64,000 nt of DNA from Urechis unicinctus. Its lineage: Eukaryota > Annelida > Polychaeta > Xenopneusta > Urechidae. Numbering within the stretch: the stretch's first letter is position 1; the number at the start of each line of letters is the position of its first letter. The notes under the pieces are model-generated. The model was given only the letters and a program-made list of their open reading frames with translations. It was not told the DNA's origin and made no database searches. The translations under genes and the position numbers were made by a program. Positions 12,533-25,049 of the stretch are shown here, one piece after another. The stretch spans positions 20,990,951-21,054,950 of the forward strand of contig CM067345.1 of NCBI GenBank assembly GCA_034190875.2, read 5' to 3'.

Positions 12533-14362
12533 AAACAACGTAAGGGTCTTAATTGGACTCTTATTGAGGTTGAAACATTGATACACAGCATCGAAGAACA
12601 TCAAGATGCCCTGTATGGATCATTCAATTCCAGTGCTGGTAGGTATTACATACATTCTATGTTGAACTGCTGGCAATATGCCTACTATTGTATCAAACCC
12701 ATTGGTGAAATCTGATGAAGCAACCCTCTTAATTGGCATTGAATATGCCTCATCATTGTGTAATGGTAAAACGTTGACCACAATTTGTTTATGGATATGC
12801 ATAAAGTAAACCTAGACTATATAAACCCAAATAATTGAGATAACTGTTTTTTTATCTGATGCTTTATAATTTACACTGTTGATGAATGTGTGAACAGGAT
12901 TGCAGAATAAAAGGTGTGTACCATCAGGCAAAATAAAGAAGAGAGCATGGGAGGAAATTTCACTTGCAGTGAATAAGGTATCGGCCTGTGGACGAACAGC
13001 GGCAGACTGCAAAAGGAAGAAAGAATGCTTAGCCTCTACAGTAAAAAAAAAGTGTGCTAACTAACATATAAAATGTCATTAGTAGTATCAAAGCTGTTGA
13101 TTAAGATGTTATCTTTTTGAAGTAAGTAGTTGTGACTAGACATTTGAGTAACTGCATAAATTTGTACCACAGGCAGCGATGATAGCCAACGAGAGGCGAA
13201 AAACAGGAGGCGGGGGCCCATCAGAGGATTCTCTTCAGCCGCTTGAAATACGATTGCTTCAAGTGATTGGTACCACTACCGTTGACGGTAAATATTATTA
13301 AGTTTTCACTTTTAATGTGAAATAAAACTGAATACCTATAATCATTGCTTTCATATTATTTCTAGGGATTGATGGAGGGCTTGAATCTAGTAGTGTAGAA
13401 CCAAGTGAGTACATTGCCATATACATGCAACAAATCATCATAATTTGTTCAGCACAGCTGATCATGTTCTATCGCTCCTGTATCCATCTATCTGTCAGTC
13501 CATTTGTAAACTTTGATGACACATTTTTTAACAAAGCAATCTAGCAGCCCAACATCATAATGAACCTGTCTTATGTCAACATGTCTTTGCACACTACGAA
13601 TGAGTGCTGTATGACCTTTGACTCTTGAGTTATGGATAAAAACTGATAAAAAAATCTCATGTTCAATATTAACCCAATGTGTAATTGAAACTACAAAATA
13701 TAAGGTCAGTTTACTTTTGTTTTACTCTGAAAGTTCATTCGGTGGATCTTATAAGTCCACAGGCCACCCCAAGAAAGGCAAACATAGAAAGTACCATTTG
13801 TGATGATATTTAATAATGCAACAGGGATAAATTTACCCTTCAATATATTTTGTTGACACAATATCACAAGAAGTGGCATTGACCATTTTATAATTACCTT
13901 GTTGTTACAGCTATGGCTGCTATAGTCTCATTTATTCAGTCTTTTTGTTTCCAGGAACAAAACCCACCAAAACATCACAAAGTGGTAAGTGAAATGTGTC
14001 AACATGGTTGATCTTCATATCATATCAACAGTAACGCTCCATTGTAACATCAATTGTGAGGCAAATGTGGACATGCTACTTGCGTGCTTTTCAGAAAATG
14101 GATTCTTAGAGGTTTTTGCAAACATTTTGGAGGAAATGAAAAAACAAACAATTCTTCTTCAAAAAAATGCTAATACCTTAGACCAAATCAAAGACATATT
14201 GCAGGAAAATGCAGACACAACCGACATCAACAGGTTATTATGACCATGTTCACTTACATACAATATATTAAGATTTTACATTTGACAGCACTCATTTGAA
14301 AGTGAGATATGACAATATTGATCTCTGTTCCATTTTTCAGTTTCCTGCAATCAGAAGAATAG
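12533..14362 (+). CDS. Myb/SANT-like DNA-binding protein of the Harbinger element (seven exons, start missing)
   Basis: This is the accessory DNA-binding protein that PIF/Harbinger elements encode beside the nuclease; in the family it binds transposon ends and helps bring the transposase to the nucleus. Exons: 12533-12638, 12898-13040, 13173-13287, 13366-13404, 13955-13984, 14095-14233 and 14341-14362. Intron phases fit throughout. The Myb/SANT-like domain spans the first two exons: NWTLIEVETLIHSIEEHQDA, then KKRAWEEISLAVNKVSACG and RTAADCKRK, with tryptophans at the usual places. A Ser/Gly/Pro-rich middle follows, then a predicted coiled coil (FANILEEMKKQTILLQKNAN) and a short tail ending SEE before TAG. 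The second exon could run past 13040 into a lysine run, but the GTAAAA donor there keeps phase. No start codon is found at the 5' end, possibly because the LINE split the leader. Confidence 0.82.
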
Positions 14363-14393
14363 AAGAGTTTTTTTTCCTTGTTGATTTCTTTGT

Positions 14394-14412
14394 AATAAAG
14401 TATTATTTATTA
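14394..14412. promoter_or_regulatory. Back-to-back poly(A) signals between convergent Harbinger genes
   Basis: AATAAA at 14394-14399 follows the Myb/SANT stop codon. TTTATT a few bases later is AATAAA for the opposite strand, just past the transposase stop. The two genes are separated by only about 65 bases between stop codons (14362 and 14428), so their 3' ends probably overlap. Confidence 0.6.
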
Positions 14413-14427
14413 ATGAGTATTGCCTTC

Positions 14428-16518
14428 TTAATTTGGCTGTATATTGGTTAAATGGGTCATGTATGCAAAGAAGAACAGAACGAAGTGTTTCCTACCATGT
14501 AATTCAAAATCTTCAGCTATTTGGTTGCGAATAGTTATGCCGCTTTCATGGTTGTAGTTATTTTGCACTACATTTTCATCCTCATCTGGATCAATTTGCG
14601 GTTCAAGAATACCAGCTTGCAATGCACGATTGTGGAGCACAGCGCATGCCATAATAACTGAGCAGCAGGTTTTGGGTTTAAGCTGCATAATTCCACCAGT
14701 TCGATGCAGACATCTGTTTAAATCATAACGTATCTATAATCTTACATAAGAAAATTGAAATCATCAATAAATATATTCCCAAAGTTTAGTTATTTGTAAA
14801 AACTAATACAACTGGTTTATTTTGAAAGACATTATAAAAATGTCTGCCCTTTATTCATTGGTAATCACCTGAATCTTGATTTGAGTACACATCTTTCCAC
14901 TGTGGACCTTGAGCACTTGTGGGAATAGTTGTACCTTCGTTGTCCTCTGTTTTCTGGATTCAGAAATGGTGTCATTAGCCATTGTCTGCAGGGATATCCG
15001 CTGTCTCCAAGGAGCATCAGGTCTCCAAAGTGGCCATTTTCGAATTTCTGGCCAATGGAACTGTTGGTGAGCATGAAACTGTCATGGGTGCCACCAGGCC
15101 ATCTTGCGACCAAGTCGCAATCACAAGAGTGCTATCACAAACAATCTGCAATGCAAAAAAATAACAAGAATGCATATATGTAAAAAAAAACTATTTGTTC
15201 AATAGGTCAATTAATACCAGTCTATATTTTATTGTAAATCATTATTCAAATGTATGACAGAATTGTGAAAATACCTGTATATTTATAGAGTGCTCCCCTT
15301 TCCTATTGATGAATGCCCATTCTTCCTCTGCTGGACCTTTGATTTTGATGTGCGAGCCATCTATCGCTCCCACTATGCCCCTGAACCCTGCCACGTCCCG
15401 GAAATTACTGGAAATTTGTGCCAATTCCTGTCTGAAATTTACATGCATTATGTTTTAGCTACTTACAATCTAACAAAAAAGATTGAGTTTTTTACACTGT
15501 TTTAATTTAATTTTGTATTGAATAATGTATATTGTATGGTTGTAAAGACAGCTTATTCAAAATGAGTATCATAAAGTGTAATTTGCCCATTGTAACTACC
15601 TCTCATCCGGAAATTGGATGTATTGGGGCGATGATGCCGCCAGAAAAGATGACACCTTCTCAATGATTCTGCATGTGGACGATGTTGAGATGCCATGGAT
15701 GCGGCCACTTTCCGACAGCATTCCTCCCTTGGCAAAATAACGCAGGGCAACCAATATCTGATACACAAGCCCAAAAACAAATATACATATTCTTTAATTT
15801 CCACTTATGCAATCAATATTGTTTAGCTATAGTGTTTATAAGAATTTCTCTAGAATCGAGCAACCAACATGTGATGGTGAACTGAAGTGATGTGAGCGGA
15901 ACGGGATATACAACCACAGACCAATCCCAACACCCCCCACCCCCCACCCCAAACCCACATTCAAACTCAGTCACTGGGATGCTACATTATCCATTCATTA
16001 ATTACCCTTTTAATTTGTAATTACCATGATGACATGGGAATGGGCAATACTTATTGACCTCCTTCATAAAAAAGTTTACTTCGAGGTCAGTGTTTGCCCC
16101 AACGCCCCAGATGATCCCCACCCACAATTGACTGAAATGACAACCTTATGATGCGCACTAACGCTATGATAAATCGCATAAAAGAGCGTCCCCTCCCAGC
16201 CCACCAAGAGACTAATTAAAACCGGGCTGATTCAAATAATAACAACGTGTTTGTTTACATTTGGGTTGCCACGTGAGGATATTTACTTCGAGTCATTGCC
16301 ATATTTTGCCGTATATTTACCTGTGTCTCATCGGATATGGCATGAGAGCGTCTGGTGTGGTTTGACCATTCACTCTGGGAATATTCTTCGACGATTTCCT
16401 GAATCACCGGCCTTGATAACCGATAGTGAACTAACTCAGAGTCCGAAATGTCTCCAAGTTTCGTCTGTTTACGAAAATCGCGCTCTCTACGATTCCGAAG
16501 TAGTCGTATAAAATCCAT
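14428..16518 (-). CDS. HARBI1-like DDE transposase of the Harbinger element (five exons, one frame break)
   Basis: The enzyme cuts and joins Harbinger ends. Exons on the minus strand: 16518-16321, 15757-15600, 15431-15275, 15145-14869 and 14713-14428. The start is MDFIRLLRNRRERDF, with a helical N-terminal region (DSELVHYRLSRPVIQEIVEE). Exon 2 encodes ILVALRYFAKGGMLSESGRI and GISTSSTCRIIEKV, a helix-turn-helix-like block. Exon 3 holds the first catalytic Asp in GIVGAIDGSHIKIK. Exon 4 has RWPGGTHDSFML, the second Asp in LLGDSGYPC and the Glu in STVERCVLKSRFR. Exon 5 starts CLHRTGGIMQLKPK. Exon 4 is 277 bases where phase demands 278: the frame shifts just before the DLVARWPGG block, so one base is missing there (or two are extra). 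All three catalytic acidic residues are present. Without the shift the protein would be about 355 residues, near HARBI1 size. Confidence 0.88.
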
Positions 16519-16559
16519 TTTGTCATAAAATGAGCGTTCGTACGAGTGGTATGATCGCT

Positions 16560-16765
16560 CGTAAAAATGTGAGCTAAATTACGAGCTTTTTGCGATGTGA
16601 GCGATTTAGTGAAACGCAAATATTTTTATTCTCGTAAATATACGAGGGAAATGAATATACGATCAAAATTGCGAGCATTTTGAACTGCGAGTTTTTAGTG
16701 AAACGCAACTAATAAAAGCTCGTATCGATGTGAGCAAAATGGTAGGTACGAGCGTTTTTTGCTCG
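16560..16765. other. Right subterminal repeats of the Harbinger element
   Basis: TTAGTGAAACGCAA-type motifs occur at about 16603-16618 and 16692-16710, and again inside the TIR. Repeated CTCGTA and GTACGAG words fill the spaces between them. This mirrors the left subterminal region. Confidence 0.6.
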
Positions 16766-16790
16766 TACGAGTTGTTAGTGAAACGATCCC
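16766..16790 (-). repeat. Right terminal inverted repeat of the Harbinger element
   Basis: The exact 25-bp reverse complement of 6081-6105, followed by the CTG target duplication at 16791-16793. Confidence 0.95.
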
Positions 16791-16793
16791 CTG

Positions 16794-18574
16794 GTGATGG
16801 GTCAGTCCTCAACATTTTCTACGTTGTGTACAGGTGTATACAAAGAAATAAGTCACAAGACGCCAGCATAAAACAGAGTGCTTATTTAGTTGTTTACTGG
16901 TTGCCAGTTACTTGTTAGTGTATCTTACACAAAATTTTTTCAGTTACTGCCACAGCGTTGTGTAACGTCCCTCAAGGTAAGTTTTCTTCTAGGTTGCCAG
17001 ACGGGCCTTATCCGATATATCCGCAGAATACGACGAATGTTTATCCAAAGGGTGCTTAGTATTAAGCGGTGTCAAACCCGTTGGTGTCATCTCACCAATG
17101 TTATTCACACTGTACATTTCAGTTAGTCGAGTGGTGTCTTATCATTAAATATGTAAATTTTAAAATGAGCACTCAACGGAATGAAGTTGTAAGCGGTGAC
17201 AAACGCGGTAGTAGGCGATTTTTTTGTTTTGGGCCATGAATTGACGTATTTCAGAAATGCCTTTCATTGCGCAAAAAATTGAAAAACCTGCTGTTGGCTA
17301 CTTCCCCGGTCTGATAGCTGCATTTTGAGTGAAAATGAGATTTGTTCGGGCCGAGGGTAGCGTTTCCTATCTAATTTAGTCAAAACGTAGTAGAGGACAC
17401 CAAGCCTATTTCCGAAATAACGCTGAGCTTTAACAAAAAAAGGACAATATTTATACAGGGAGAAACACGGGAGAATTCGTCAAGTCGCAAATTCTCACGA
17501 AAAACCTCCTTGCCCGGTCATAGTATGAAATTTTGTCCGATAGACTAGCGTAGGCTATAACGTCGATCACGCGCTGAGTTGACGAGTCTCGCAATGCAGT
17601 TAGTTTAGACCTTAATATAATAATCGATCTGCAACACTTCTCGACTGTCGCATCTTGCCTGTACCGAGGCACCCAGACTGACCTCATTAACTCTTGCCGC
17701 CAGGAGGCAGCACTCCGAGGTGAGTTACCATTCCAGAGGCCCCGCATTCCCTTCTTGGTATCTAAGTTCTTTGATGAGAATTCAGTGATACCGTGCGTTG
17801 TGAATCATGCTTGCAAAAACGTCCTATCACAACTGGGACGAAATAATGCTCACCTCAATGAGGGCGCCGGTGAACAAGATGGTATGTACTCTAAAATACC
17901 GCTGTATTTCTAAAATTTAACGACTTTTTGATAGAGCCAATACATAAAAACAAAACCAATTACTATTGATACCTTTTTATCAATTTGTGTGACGATTTAT
18001 TGACCACAATATTTTTTTATGAACGTTTGAACGAAGTCGCATGTATCAGTATCTACCCCGGGCCTAGCCCCGATCGGACGTAAAATACATAATTACTCAG
18101 ACGTCGGACGTCTAGTCTACCCTTATTTGATGTTGAAAGATTAATCTGAATCATATTGGTTTTGTCATTAGTGTGGACATATTTGCGGCGGAATATAAGA
18201 AGTTGATTTAAATACATGCTCATGATTTCCCAATAGAACGATATTTGATTTGTCACGCGAACCTCCACCGAATCAACAAGCTGCATTGTCGGTTGGCAAG
18301 AAACGTTAGCTTAACTGCAATACGCGCGGCGCTGCGAATACTTTTATGAGTAGACTTTTATAAAGCACAATTACTTGAATCAAATGATGATGATAAGAAG
18401 CACATTTATCGGAAATGGTTTACTTTTTTGTCCCCGTTTGCTTTGCCACGTGGTTCCATGAGCGAGAGTTCACGCAACATCTGGGAATTTTGGGCTTATT
18501 CAATATGGATGCCAATAACAAACGCGCGTGTAGTAAATTCTCGGAAAAGTGAAATCATTAAAGATTCTGTTAAC
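16794..18574. other. No recognised feature
   Basis: Open frames at 16890-17126 and 17451-17747 have no domain I recognise and no convincing splice context. Nothing else stands out. Confidence 0.4.
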
Positions 18575-18666
<92 letters not shown>

Positions 18667-18722
18667 TACATACACACACACACATACACACACACACATA
18701 CACACACACATACATACACACA
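18575..18722. repeat. (CA)n microsatellite with CATA interruptions
   Basis: About 86 bases of pure CA repeat are followed by mixed CATA/CA repeats to 18722. The long His-Thr and Cys-Val frames over it are artefacts of the repeat. Confidence 0.95.
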
Positions 18723-19845
18723 CGCTGAACACGGGACCAATCTCTCGCTTGTGCTTTCCAACCCGTGTTATATTCCCATCAAACAATACATCGCGCGCAT
18801 CATCGAGCGCATGCGCAATCGCTATTTACAAATGAGTCTATGCTGAGCCAATGAGAGACCGCGAGTTTTAATCCGCTACGCAGCAGCACGGAGCCATGCG
18901 GTCCCACTCCCGCTTCCGGTGGTTATTTACACGTGGTTTACATATCAGATTGCGCAACATCGAGTCCATCGTTATTTTTGATCGAACCTTGTGAGTTTTA
19001 TCGTCCATAACCTGGAGGGAAATCATCACTTGTGGATAAGTACGGTCGTCTGACCTTACAATGATTGAAAATAAAGCTGAGGAAGCTGAACCTGAAGCTG
19101 AGGTCAGCAACTTCTTGGAATGGCCATACAGTTACCGCTCAATTCCAGACTACACCTCATATTTCATGAACAAACGTGTCAACTTCGCGTCCACATCCAC
19201 CTGCCGCATGCCTTCCTAGCAGATCTCCCCTCAGCAAACCAATATGGAATTGCAAATGATCAAGATATCTTAAAACTTTCTCCACAAGATAAATTCCTCC
19301 AGGATGAAGGCCTCATCTATGGTTGAAAAATTGGAGGTTTTTTTTCAGGGACTCCTCCAAAGATGCTGCGCTCGATTTCATGTATTTTCACAATTTCGGT
19401 TACTGAGTGTGTGTAGTCTTGTGCATTGATTTATTTTTATTTCATAAAATAATTATTCGCCTGCACCTCTATTACCTTGATACTTATTTACTATGATATT
19501 CATATGGTGTCACACCCTGAATTGGAGATTCATAGATACTTTTGATATCCTCTCATCCACATTTCCATTTTACACTACCCATCACGTTAAGCAATTGTGG
19601 GCACGATGAACTACCGAAAGTTGATTAGTGTATCACAGACAGAGATTATGTGGAGGAAATCTGGACTTCATAATAGTTCATTGGTTCCGCCAAGATTTTG
19701 AAGGTTTTTCATAAAGCTATAATGCGCTCATTAAGCACCCTCTTGCTGGAGATCTAACTGTCGAACTGCACCACTTTCCCTGTCAGTCGGTTCTTCTTAT
19801 TGAAAAAGGTTGGTATGCTGAGTGCCAGTTTCACAGCGTTTCGGA
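18723..19845. other. No recognised feature
   Basis: I see no gene. Short open frames at 18868-19110 (-) and 19120-19326 (+) lack recognisable domains. Confidence 0.4.
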
Positions 19846-21095
19846 GCTCCACATCACAACCACGCCACCTCACCCCACAACAGCCGCTCCACATCACAAC
19901 CACGCCACCTGACACCACAACCTCGCCACCTCACCCCACAACAGCCGCTCCACATCACAACCACGCCACCTCACACCACAACAGCCGCTCCAGATCACAA
20001 CCACGCCAACTCACCCCACAACAGCCGCTCCACATCACAACCACGCCACCTCACCCCACAACAGCCACTCCACATCACAACCACGCCACCTCACCCCCCC
20101 ACAACAGCCGCTCCACATCACAACCACGCCACCACCTCACCACACAGCCGCTCCACATCACAACCACGCCACTCCACCTCACCCCACAACAGCCGCTCCA
20201 CATCACAACCACGCCACCTCACCCCACAACAGCCGCTCCACACACACAACCAGGCCACCTCACCCCACAACAGCCGCCCCACACTACAACCAGGCCACCT
20301 CACCCCACAACAGCCGCCCCACACTACAACCAGGCCACCTCACCCCACAACAGCCGCTCCACATCACAACCACGCCACCTCACCCCACAACAGCCGCTCC
20401 ACATCACAACCACGCCACCTCACACCACAACAGCCGCTCCACATCACAACCACGCCACCTCACACCTCAACACCCCACAACACCCGCCACCTCACACCAC
20501 AACAGCCGCCCACACTACAACCACGCCACCCCACAACAGCCGCCCCACACTACAACCAGGCCACCCACCTCACCCCACAACAGCCCCCACACTACAACCA
20601 GGCCACCTCATCCCACAACCCACCCCACAACCAGGCCCTCACTCAACACACTCCACATCACAACCACGCCACCTCACCCCACAACAGCCGCTCCACATCA
20701 CAATCACGCCATCTCACTCCACAACAGCCGCTCCACATCACAACCACGCCACCTCACCCCGCAACAGCCGCTCCACATCACAACCACGCCACCTCATCCC
20801 ACAACAGCCGCTCCACATCACAATCACGCCATCTCACCCCACAACAGCCGCTCCACATCACAACCACGCCACCTCACCCCACAACCACGCCACCTCACCC
20901 TACAACAGCCGCTCCACATCACAACCACGCCACCTCATCCCACAACAGTCGCTCCTTACACAACCACGCCATCTCACCCCACAACAGCCGCCCCACACTA
21001 CAACCAGGCCACCTCACCCACCCCACAACAGCCGCCCCACACTACAACCAGGCCACCTCACCCACCCCTCAACGGCCGCCCCACACTACAAGTAA
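19846..21095. repeat. 40-bp minisatellite, about 31 copies
   Basis: The unit is 40 bases, starting CACGCCACCTCACCCCACAA and ending CTCCACATCACAAC. Two main variants alternate in blocks: CACGCC...CGCTCCACATCACAAC and CAGGCC...CGCCCCACACTACAAC. Because 40 is one more than a multiple of three, each unit shifts the frame, and frames stay open for over 400 codons (19800-21095 and 19822-21153). These reflect a C/A-rich repeat with no stops rather than a Pro/Thr/His protein. The array ends at an AAGTAAGT sequence that looks like a splice donor, but no neighbouring exon supports it. Confidence 0.93.
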
Positions 21096-23954
21096 GTCAC
21101 CTCAACCAACGAAGCTTGCCGATGCGGCTTCGTTTATGCATGATTTTTTGTAAAATCGTGACGTCCAGTCGTAACGTATTTCAATGATGCGCGCAAAGCT
21201 GGAGGAGCAAACCATTTGGATAAATGACAACATGTTAGTGGAATTAAATTAAAAACTCTATTCATACCAAAAGCTGCTGCATTACAGAAAGGATATCAGC
21301 GATAAACTTCACAGTGAACGGTGAACTTTCAGTGGGTAAGTATATATCGTGCTTGGAATGAAGACACCTGTGCTACTTCAAATGGTTTGCGAATTTTTCG
21401 ATAAATCATTGTCTGCCTTTAACATTGCCATAACTGTTTGTCCGTCGACTTCCTTCATTTAGGGGTTTCGGGGATAGCAGTGTACAGCGACTATCGGCGG
21501 ATCTCGATCACAACATTACATGGGATATGGATGGCTAACTCATCAAACGAAAATCTGGAATACAACAGCGTAAGATTACTTCTTTTTTTATCCGGCTCCC
21601 ACCATCAGCACATTTGGCGTGTCAGTTTGACAGCTACAATCACCCACGAGACTACAATCTGTGTAGTCAATTGTTAATGGAACAGAGCCAGATTCCGCAG
21701 CACTACTTTGGGAAAACGTAACGGTCATATGAGCCATTAATTTTCTTAAGCCCTTGAGTTTCAACAAATCGCGTTCCACGAAACTTCTTACCGACTTGGC
21801 GGTTTCTTAAGAATTTAGCTATTTTGTAAGCTACCACCGGTAAGTGATCTAGGGCTAGCTAAACATATTCTTAATAATTTCTTTTATTCTTCAAAAAATA
21901 TCAACAACCATCAGCTTTAACCATCGTCCATTTAAAGTATATTAACATACCTAAAGATATATAGCACTAACGCTATATACCGAAAATTCGATTAACGTAG
22001 AGTGCTTTGATGCTTGAAAATTCCAAGCGACAAGCCGACCGTGACCCTCTATTTACACAGTACTCAGACTTTAAAAGCGATATTGTGAATAGATAGACAT
22101 TCCCGAAACCGGGAAGTTGGTCAACCACGTCTCAGATCCATGTTTGGCGCTAAATAATCGACGCGCTTTGATATAAGGAGGAAATTATTTCATCCTGCAA
22201 GACCGTTTAACTGTTTAAAGATGTTATGTTAAAATCAACGATGACTCAATACACGCGCCACACTTAAAGCATCCGCCACTTTCTAACTGATCATTGCCTA
22301 ATGAATTTAGCTGGGATCGCGAAATTAGCTGGTGCCATTTTGGCCAAATTTCCAGGCTACTGGATGATAATCTGGACAGGTGATCTAAGTCACGTCGTTC
22401 TAACGACATCAATAGCGAGAAGGCTCTAACGAAGTCATTCTTGTGATGAAATTCCTAAAAGATGGTACGAGGAGATTCGACGGTACCCAGGTGTGTCTAA
22501 AGAGGCGCAGGATTCTTATGAGGTGCTTCTATCGAAGTAAGTCGAGGGAGGTAATTCTAGTCACGTGATCCCAGCTTTGTAAATCGACCGCGAGCGGTTT
22601 ATAGCTGATTGATCAATGAACTCCATAATTAATGCCCCTCCCGATACAATCAATGACACACACCTGGGCGTCAATCATATTGCCATGGTGATTGCTATAA
22701 CCTGAAATTTAAGTAGCATTGACGCAAGATGCATGCCCTAGGCTGTTGGGTACGGCGCGGACCATGACGCACTGAGCATCACAAAGGAAGTTTTGAATCC
22801 CAGACATGAGGTTTGGTGAAGGGCAAAGCCGAACAGTCTCTCCGATCAGACCGCCTCCCGCTCGCCTACAGACCAGTTGGGTTGCGCTCACTGCGTCATC
22901 GATTTGTATCCATTGCCGGAATCAATTGTACGGTTATGTAGAACTGGATTATTCTGTGATGGTTGATACTGGAGTCCGCTGATCACAGGTAGAGCGTTGG
23001 ATCTGATTCCAACATGGATGTCAAGCGAGCCTTTAATGTGGAAATACTCCTCTATCTGACGCTTATCTGTTGTGGTGAGGTCCGCGTTGTCACAGGTGAG
23101 ACTTGATAACTGTTCCCACGATATAGGTATCACATACTAAATTCGGGATAATTCAACTGAATCATGATAAATCATGTCTCCCGCTTGAAAAACAATCACA
23201 ACTCCCGCGAGAGAAATTGTTTATCGTCAACAATAGTTGTACTGAGGGCCCTCATAACTCGATGGCTGAACTATCATGCGCAATAATCAATTTCTCGTGG
23301 AATCATGTGAATTATCTCACCGAATTACTCCATTTGGTCCGCCACGCAATACCGCTTTTGTAACCCTTTCTCTGCAGCTCTTGCGGCTCTCAGTGGAGCA
23401 TGCAGTGGCCTCAGTGGAGTATGCAGTGGTCTCTTTGCCTCTGGCAACTTTCGTGTGTATCGCTTTTGTAAGCAACCCGAACCCAGCCCGGGTGGTTATA
23501 AAACCACTCCCGCCGGCATCGTCTTATCATCGGTTTTACTAACATGCACACGTCATGGGCCATGTACATGGAGAGATATTTCGTGACCAAAGCAACACCT
23601 GGCCATTTTCCTTGCCGCCCCTTTTGACATTGTGATATACTAATGGATATGGCACATCTACAAAATAATCTTATATTATGCTGAATCCTATGCATCAATA
23701 CAACTAAGAAATTCAGGATATCGAACGGATTATTGAGGGAACAAATTAGCATGTAATGGCAACAATAAGTGTTACTGTCCGTTTGTATAACTTTATGCCG
23801 GGTTGAGACATAGTGTTTGGGGGGTTTAATTTAAGAGTACCATTTCATTTGGTTCTAGAAATTGGAGAAAACCCCACAGGTTCCTTATTCAGCTGTTCAA
23901 TATTTGATCGTTTTTAACACGACCCTCGCAGAGTTCGTCACCTTTAGTTGTTAA
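21096..23954. other. No recognised feature
   Basis: Several 60-110 codon frames exist but none has a domain, signal peptide or paired splice sites that I can support. Confidence 0.4.
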
Positions 23955-24462
23955 ATACACATGTGAAGCATTCAGTATACAAATGTAGCATACAATATAC
24001 AATTGCAGCATACAGTATACAAATGTAGCATACAGTATACATGGGTAGCATTCAGTAAACAAGTGCAGCATACAGTATGCAAGTGCAACAATCAGTATAC
24101 AAATGTAGCTTAAAATATACAAATGTAGCTTACAGTATACATGTGTTGCACTCAGTATACAAGTGCAGCATACAATATGCAAATGTAGCATACAGTATAC
24201 ATGTGTAGCTTACAGTATACATGTGCAGCACTCAGAATACAAGTGCTGCATACAGTATGCAAATGTAGCATACAGTATACACGTGTAGCTTACAGTACAT
24301 ATGTGCTGCACTCAGAATACAAGTGCAGCATACAGTATGTAAATGTAGCATACAGTATACATGTGTAGCTTACAGTACACATGTGCAGCACTCAGAATAC
24401 AGGTGCAGCATACAGTATGCTAATGTAGCATACAGTATACATGTGTAGCTCTCAGTATACAG
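23955..24462. repeat. 20-bp minisatellite, about 25 copies
   Basis: The unit is close to GTAGCATACAGTATACAAAT, with variants GCACTCAG, TGTAGCTTACAG and CATGTG. The repeats are directly adjacent with no spacers. Confidence 0.92.
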
Positions 24463-25049
24463 GTCTGTTCAGCGCTTGTTCTGTGGCTCATCAGATGGGG
24501 GTACTTGCTGTTGTTCATGGTACGTTGTAATATGACGGCTGATGCGTGTACAGTAGAATAGTGCAGGCGTGCGCATCTTTGATGACTTGGTGAGTAAATA
24601 TGGCTAAGTTACCTTCCATATCGACGGATATATGCATACCCGGTGCCATTACATACCTCTCTGCGTTCTGACATCTGAATGCAGAGAAATGTATTACAAT
24701 GCCATGGACTTTCAGTTGCAGAGGTTAGCGGCTTGTCCGTCAGTCCTCGCTAACATGGTCACTAGACGATCCGTCCGCTATTGGTCATGCCTCGTATTCC
24801 GAATCGCTTACTTTTCCATGGAGCGATACACGTTCATGTTTCCATTGAGTTATACGTGGTTGGGTATTTAACAGTTTGTACAGTGTTTATCAATGACATG
24901 TGCAACATCCAAGGGAAAACGGTCAAGGAAAGAAGACAATGTTCTACTATGAACTTTCTAGTAACTTGACAAATATATTTTTTTATTTTATTAAAGTTTT
25001 ATTGATTGAAATGCGCATATTCAATTGATTCGATCTGTTATCTTCACAG
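24463..25049. other. Upstream of the galactosyltransferase exons; cytoplasmic/TM exon not found
   Basis: The gene must have an earlier exon with a start codon and membrane anchor. I did not find one I could support here. It may lie upstream of the 20-bp minisatellite. Confidence 0.4.

Larger units (their letters stand above)
6081..16790. mobile_element. PIF/Harbinger DNA transposon, complete termini, with nested insertions
   Basis: A 25-bp perfect terminal inverted repeat starts GGGATCGTTTCACTAACAAC at 6081 and is mirrored at 16766-16790. Both ends are flanked by the trinucleotide CTG (6078-6080 and 16791-16793), a 3-bp target duplication as expected for this superfamily. The interior holds the two genes that define PIF/Harbinger: a Myb/SANT-like DNA-binding protein (12533-14362, +) and a HARBI1-like DDE nuclease (14428-16518, -). 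The element is 10.7 kb because a CR1-like LINE (about 7876-11990) and a Crypton-type fragment (6997-7617) lie within it. Without the LINE it would be about 6.6 kb. The transposase exons carry one frame break, so this copy may no longer be autonomous. The termini and TSD are directly seen; the family call rests on the two proteins. Confidence 0.93.

Noticed and set aside
19800..21153. Two + strand frames of 431 and 443 codons
   Set aside because: They overlap in different frames across a 40-bp minisatellite; lack of stops in the unit explains their length.
23889..24191. A 100-codon Cys/Leu-rich minus-strand protein
   Set aside because: It reads straight through the 20-bp minisatellite and its motif repeats with the unit.
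23955..24462. CRISPR-like array
   Set aside because: The 20-bp repeats are directly adjacent without unique spacers, there are no cas genes, and the genome is eukaryotic.
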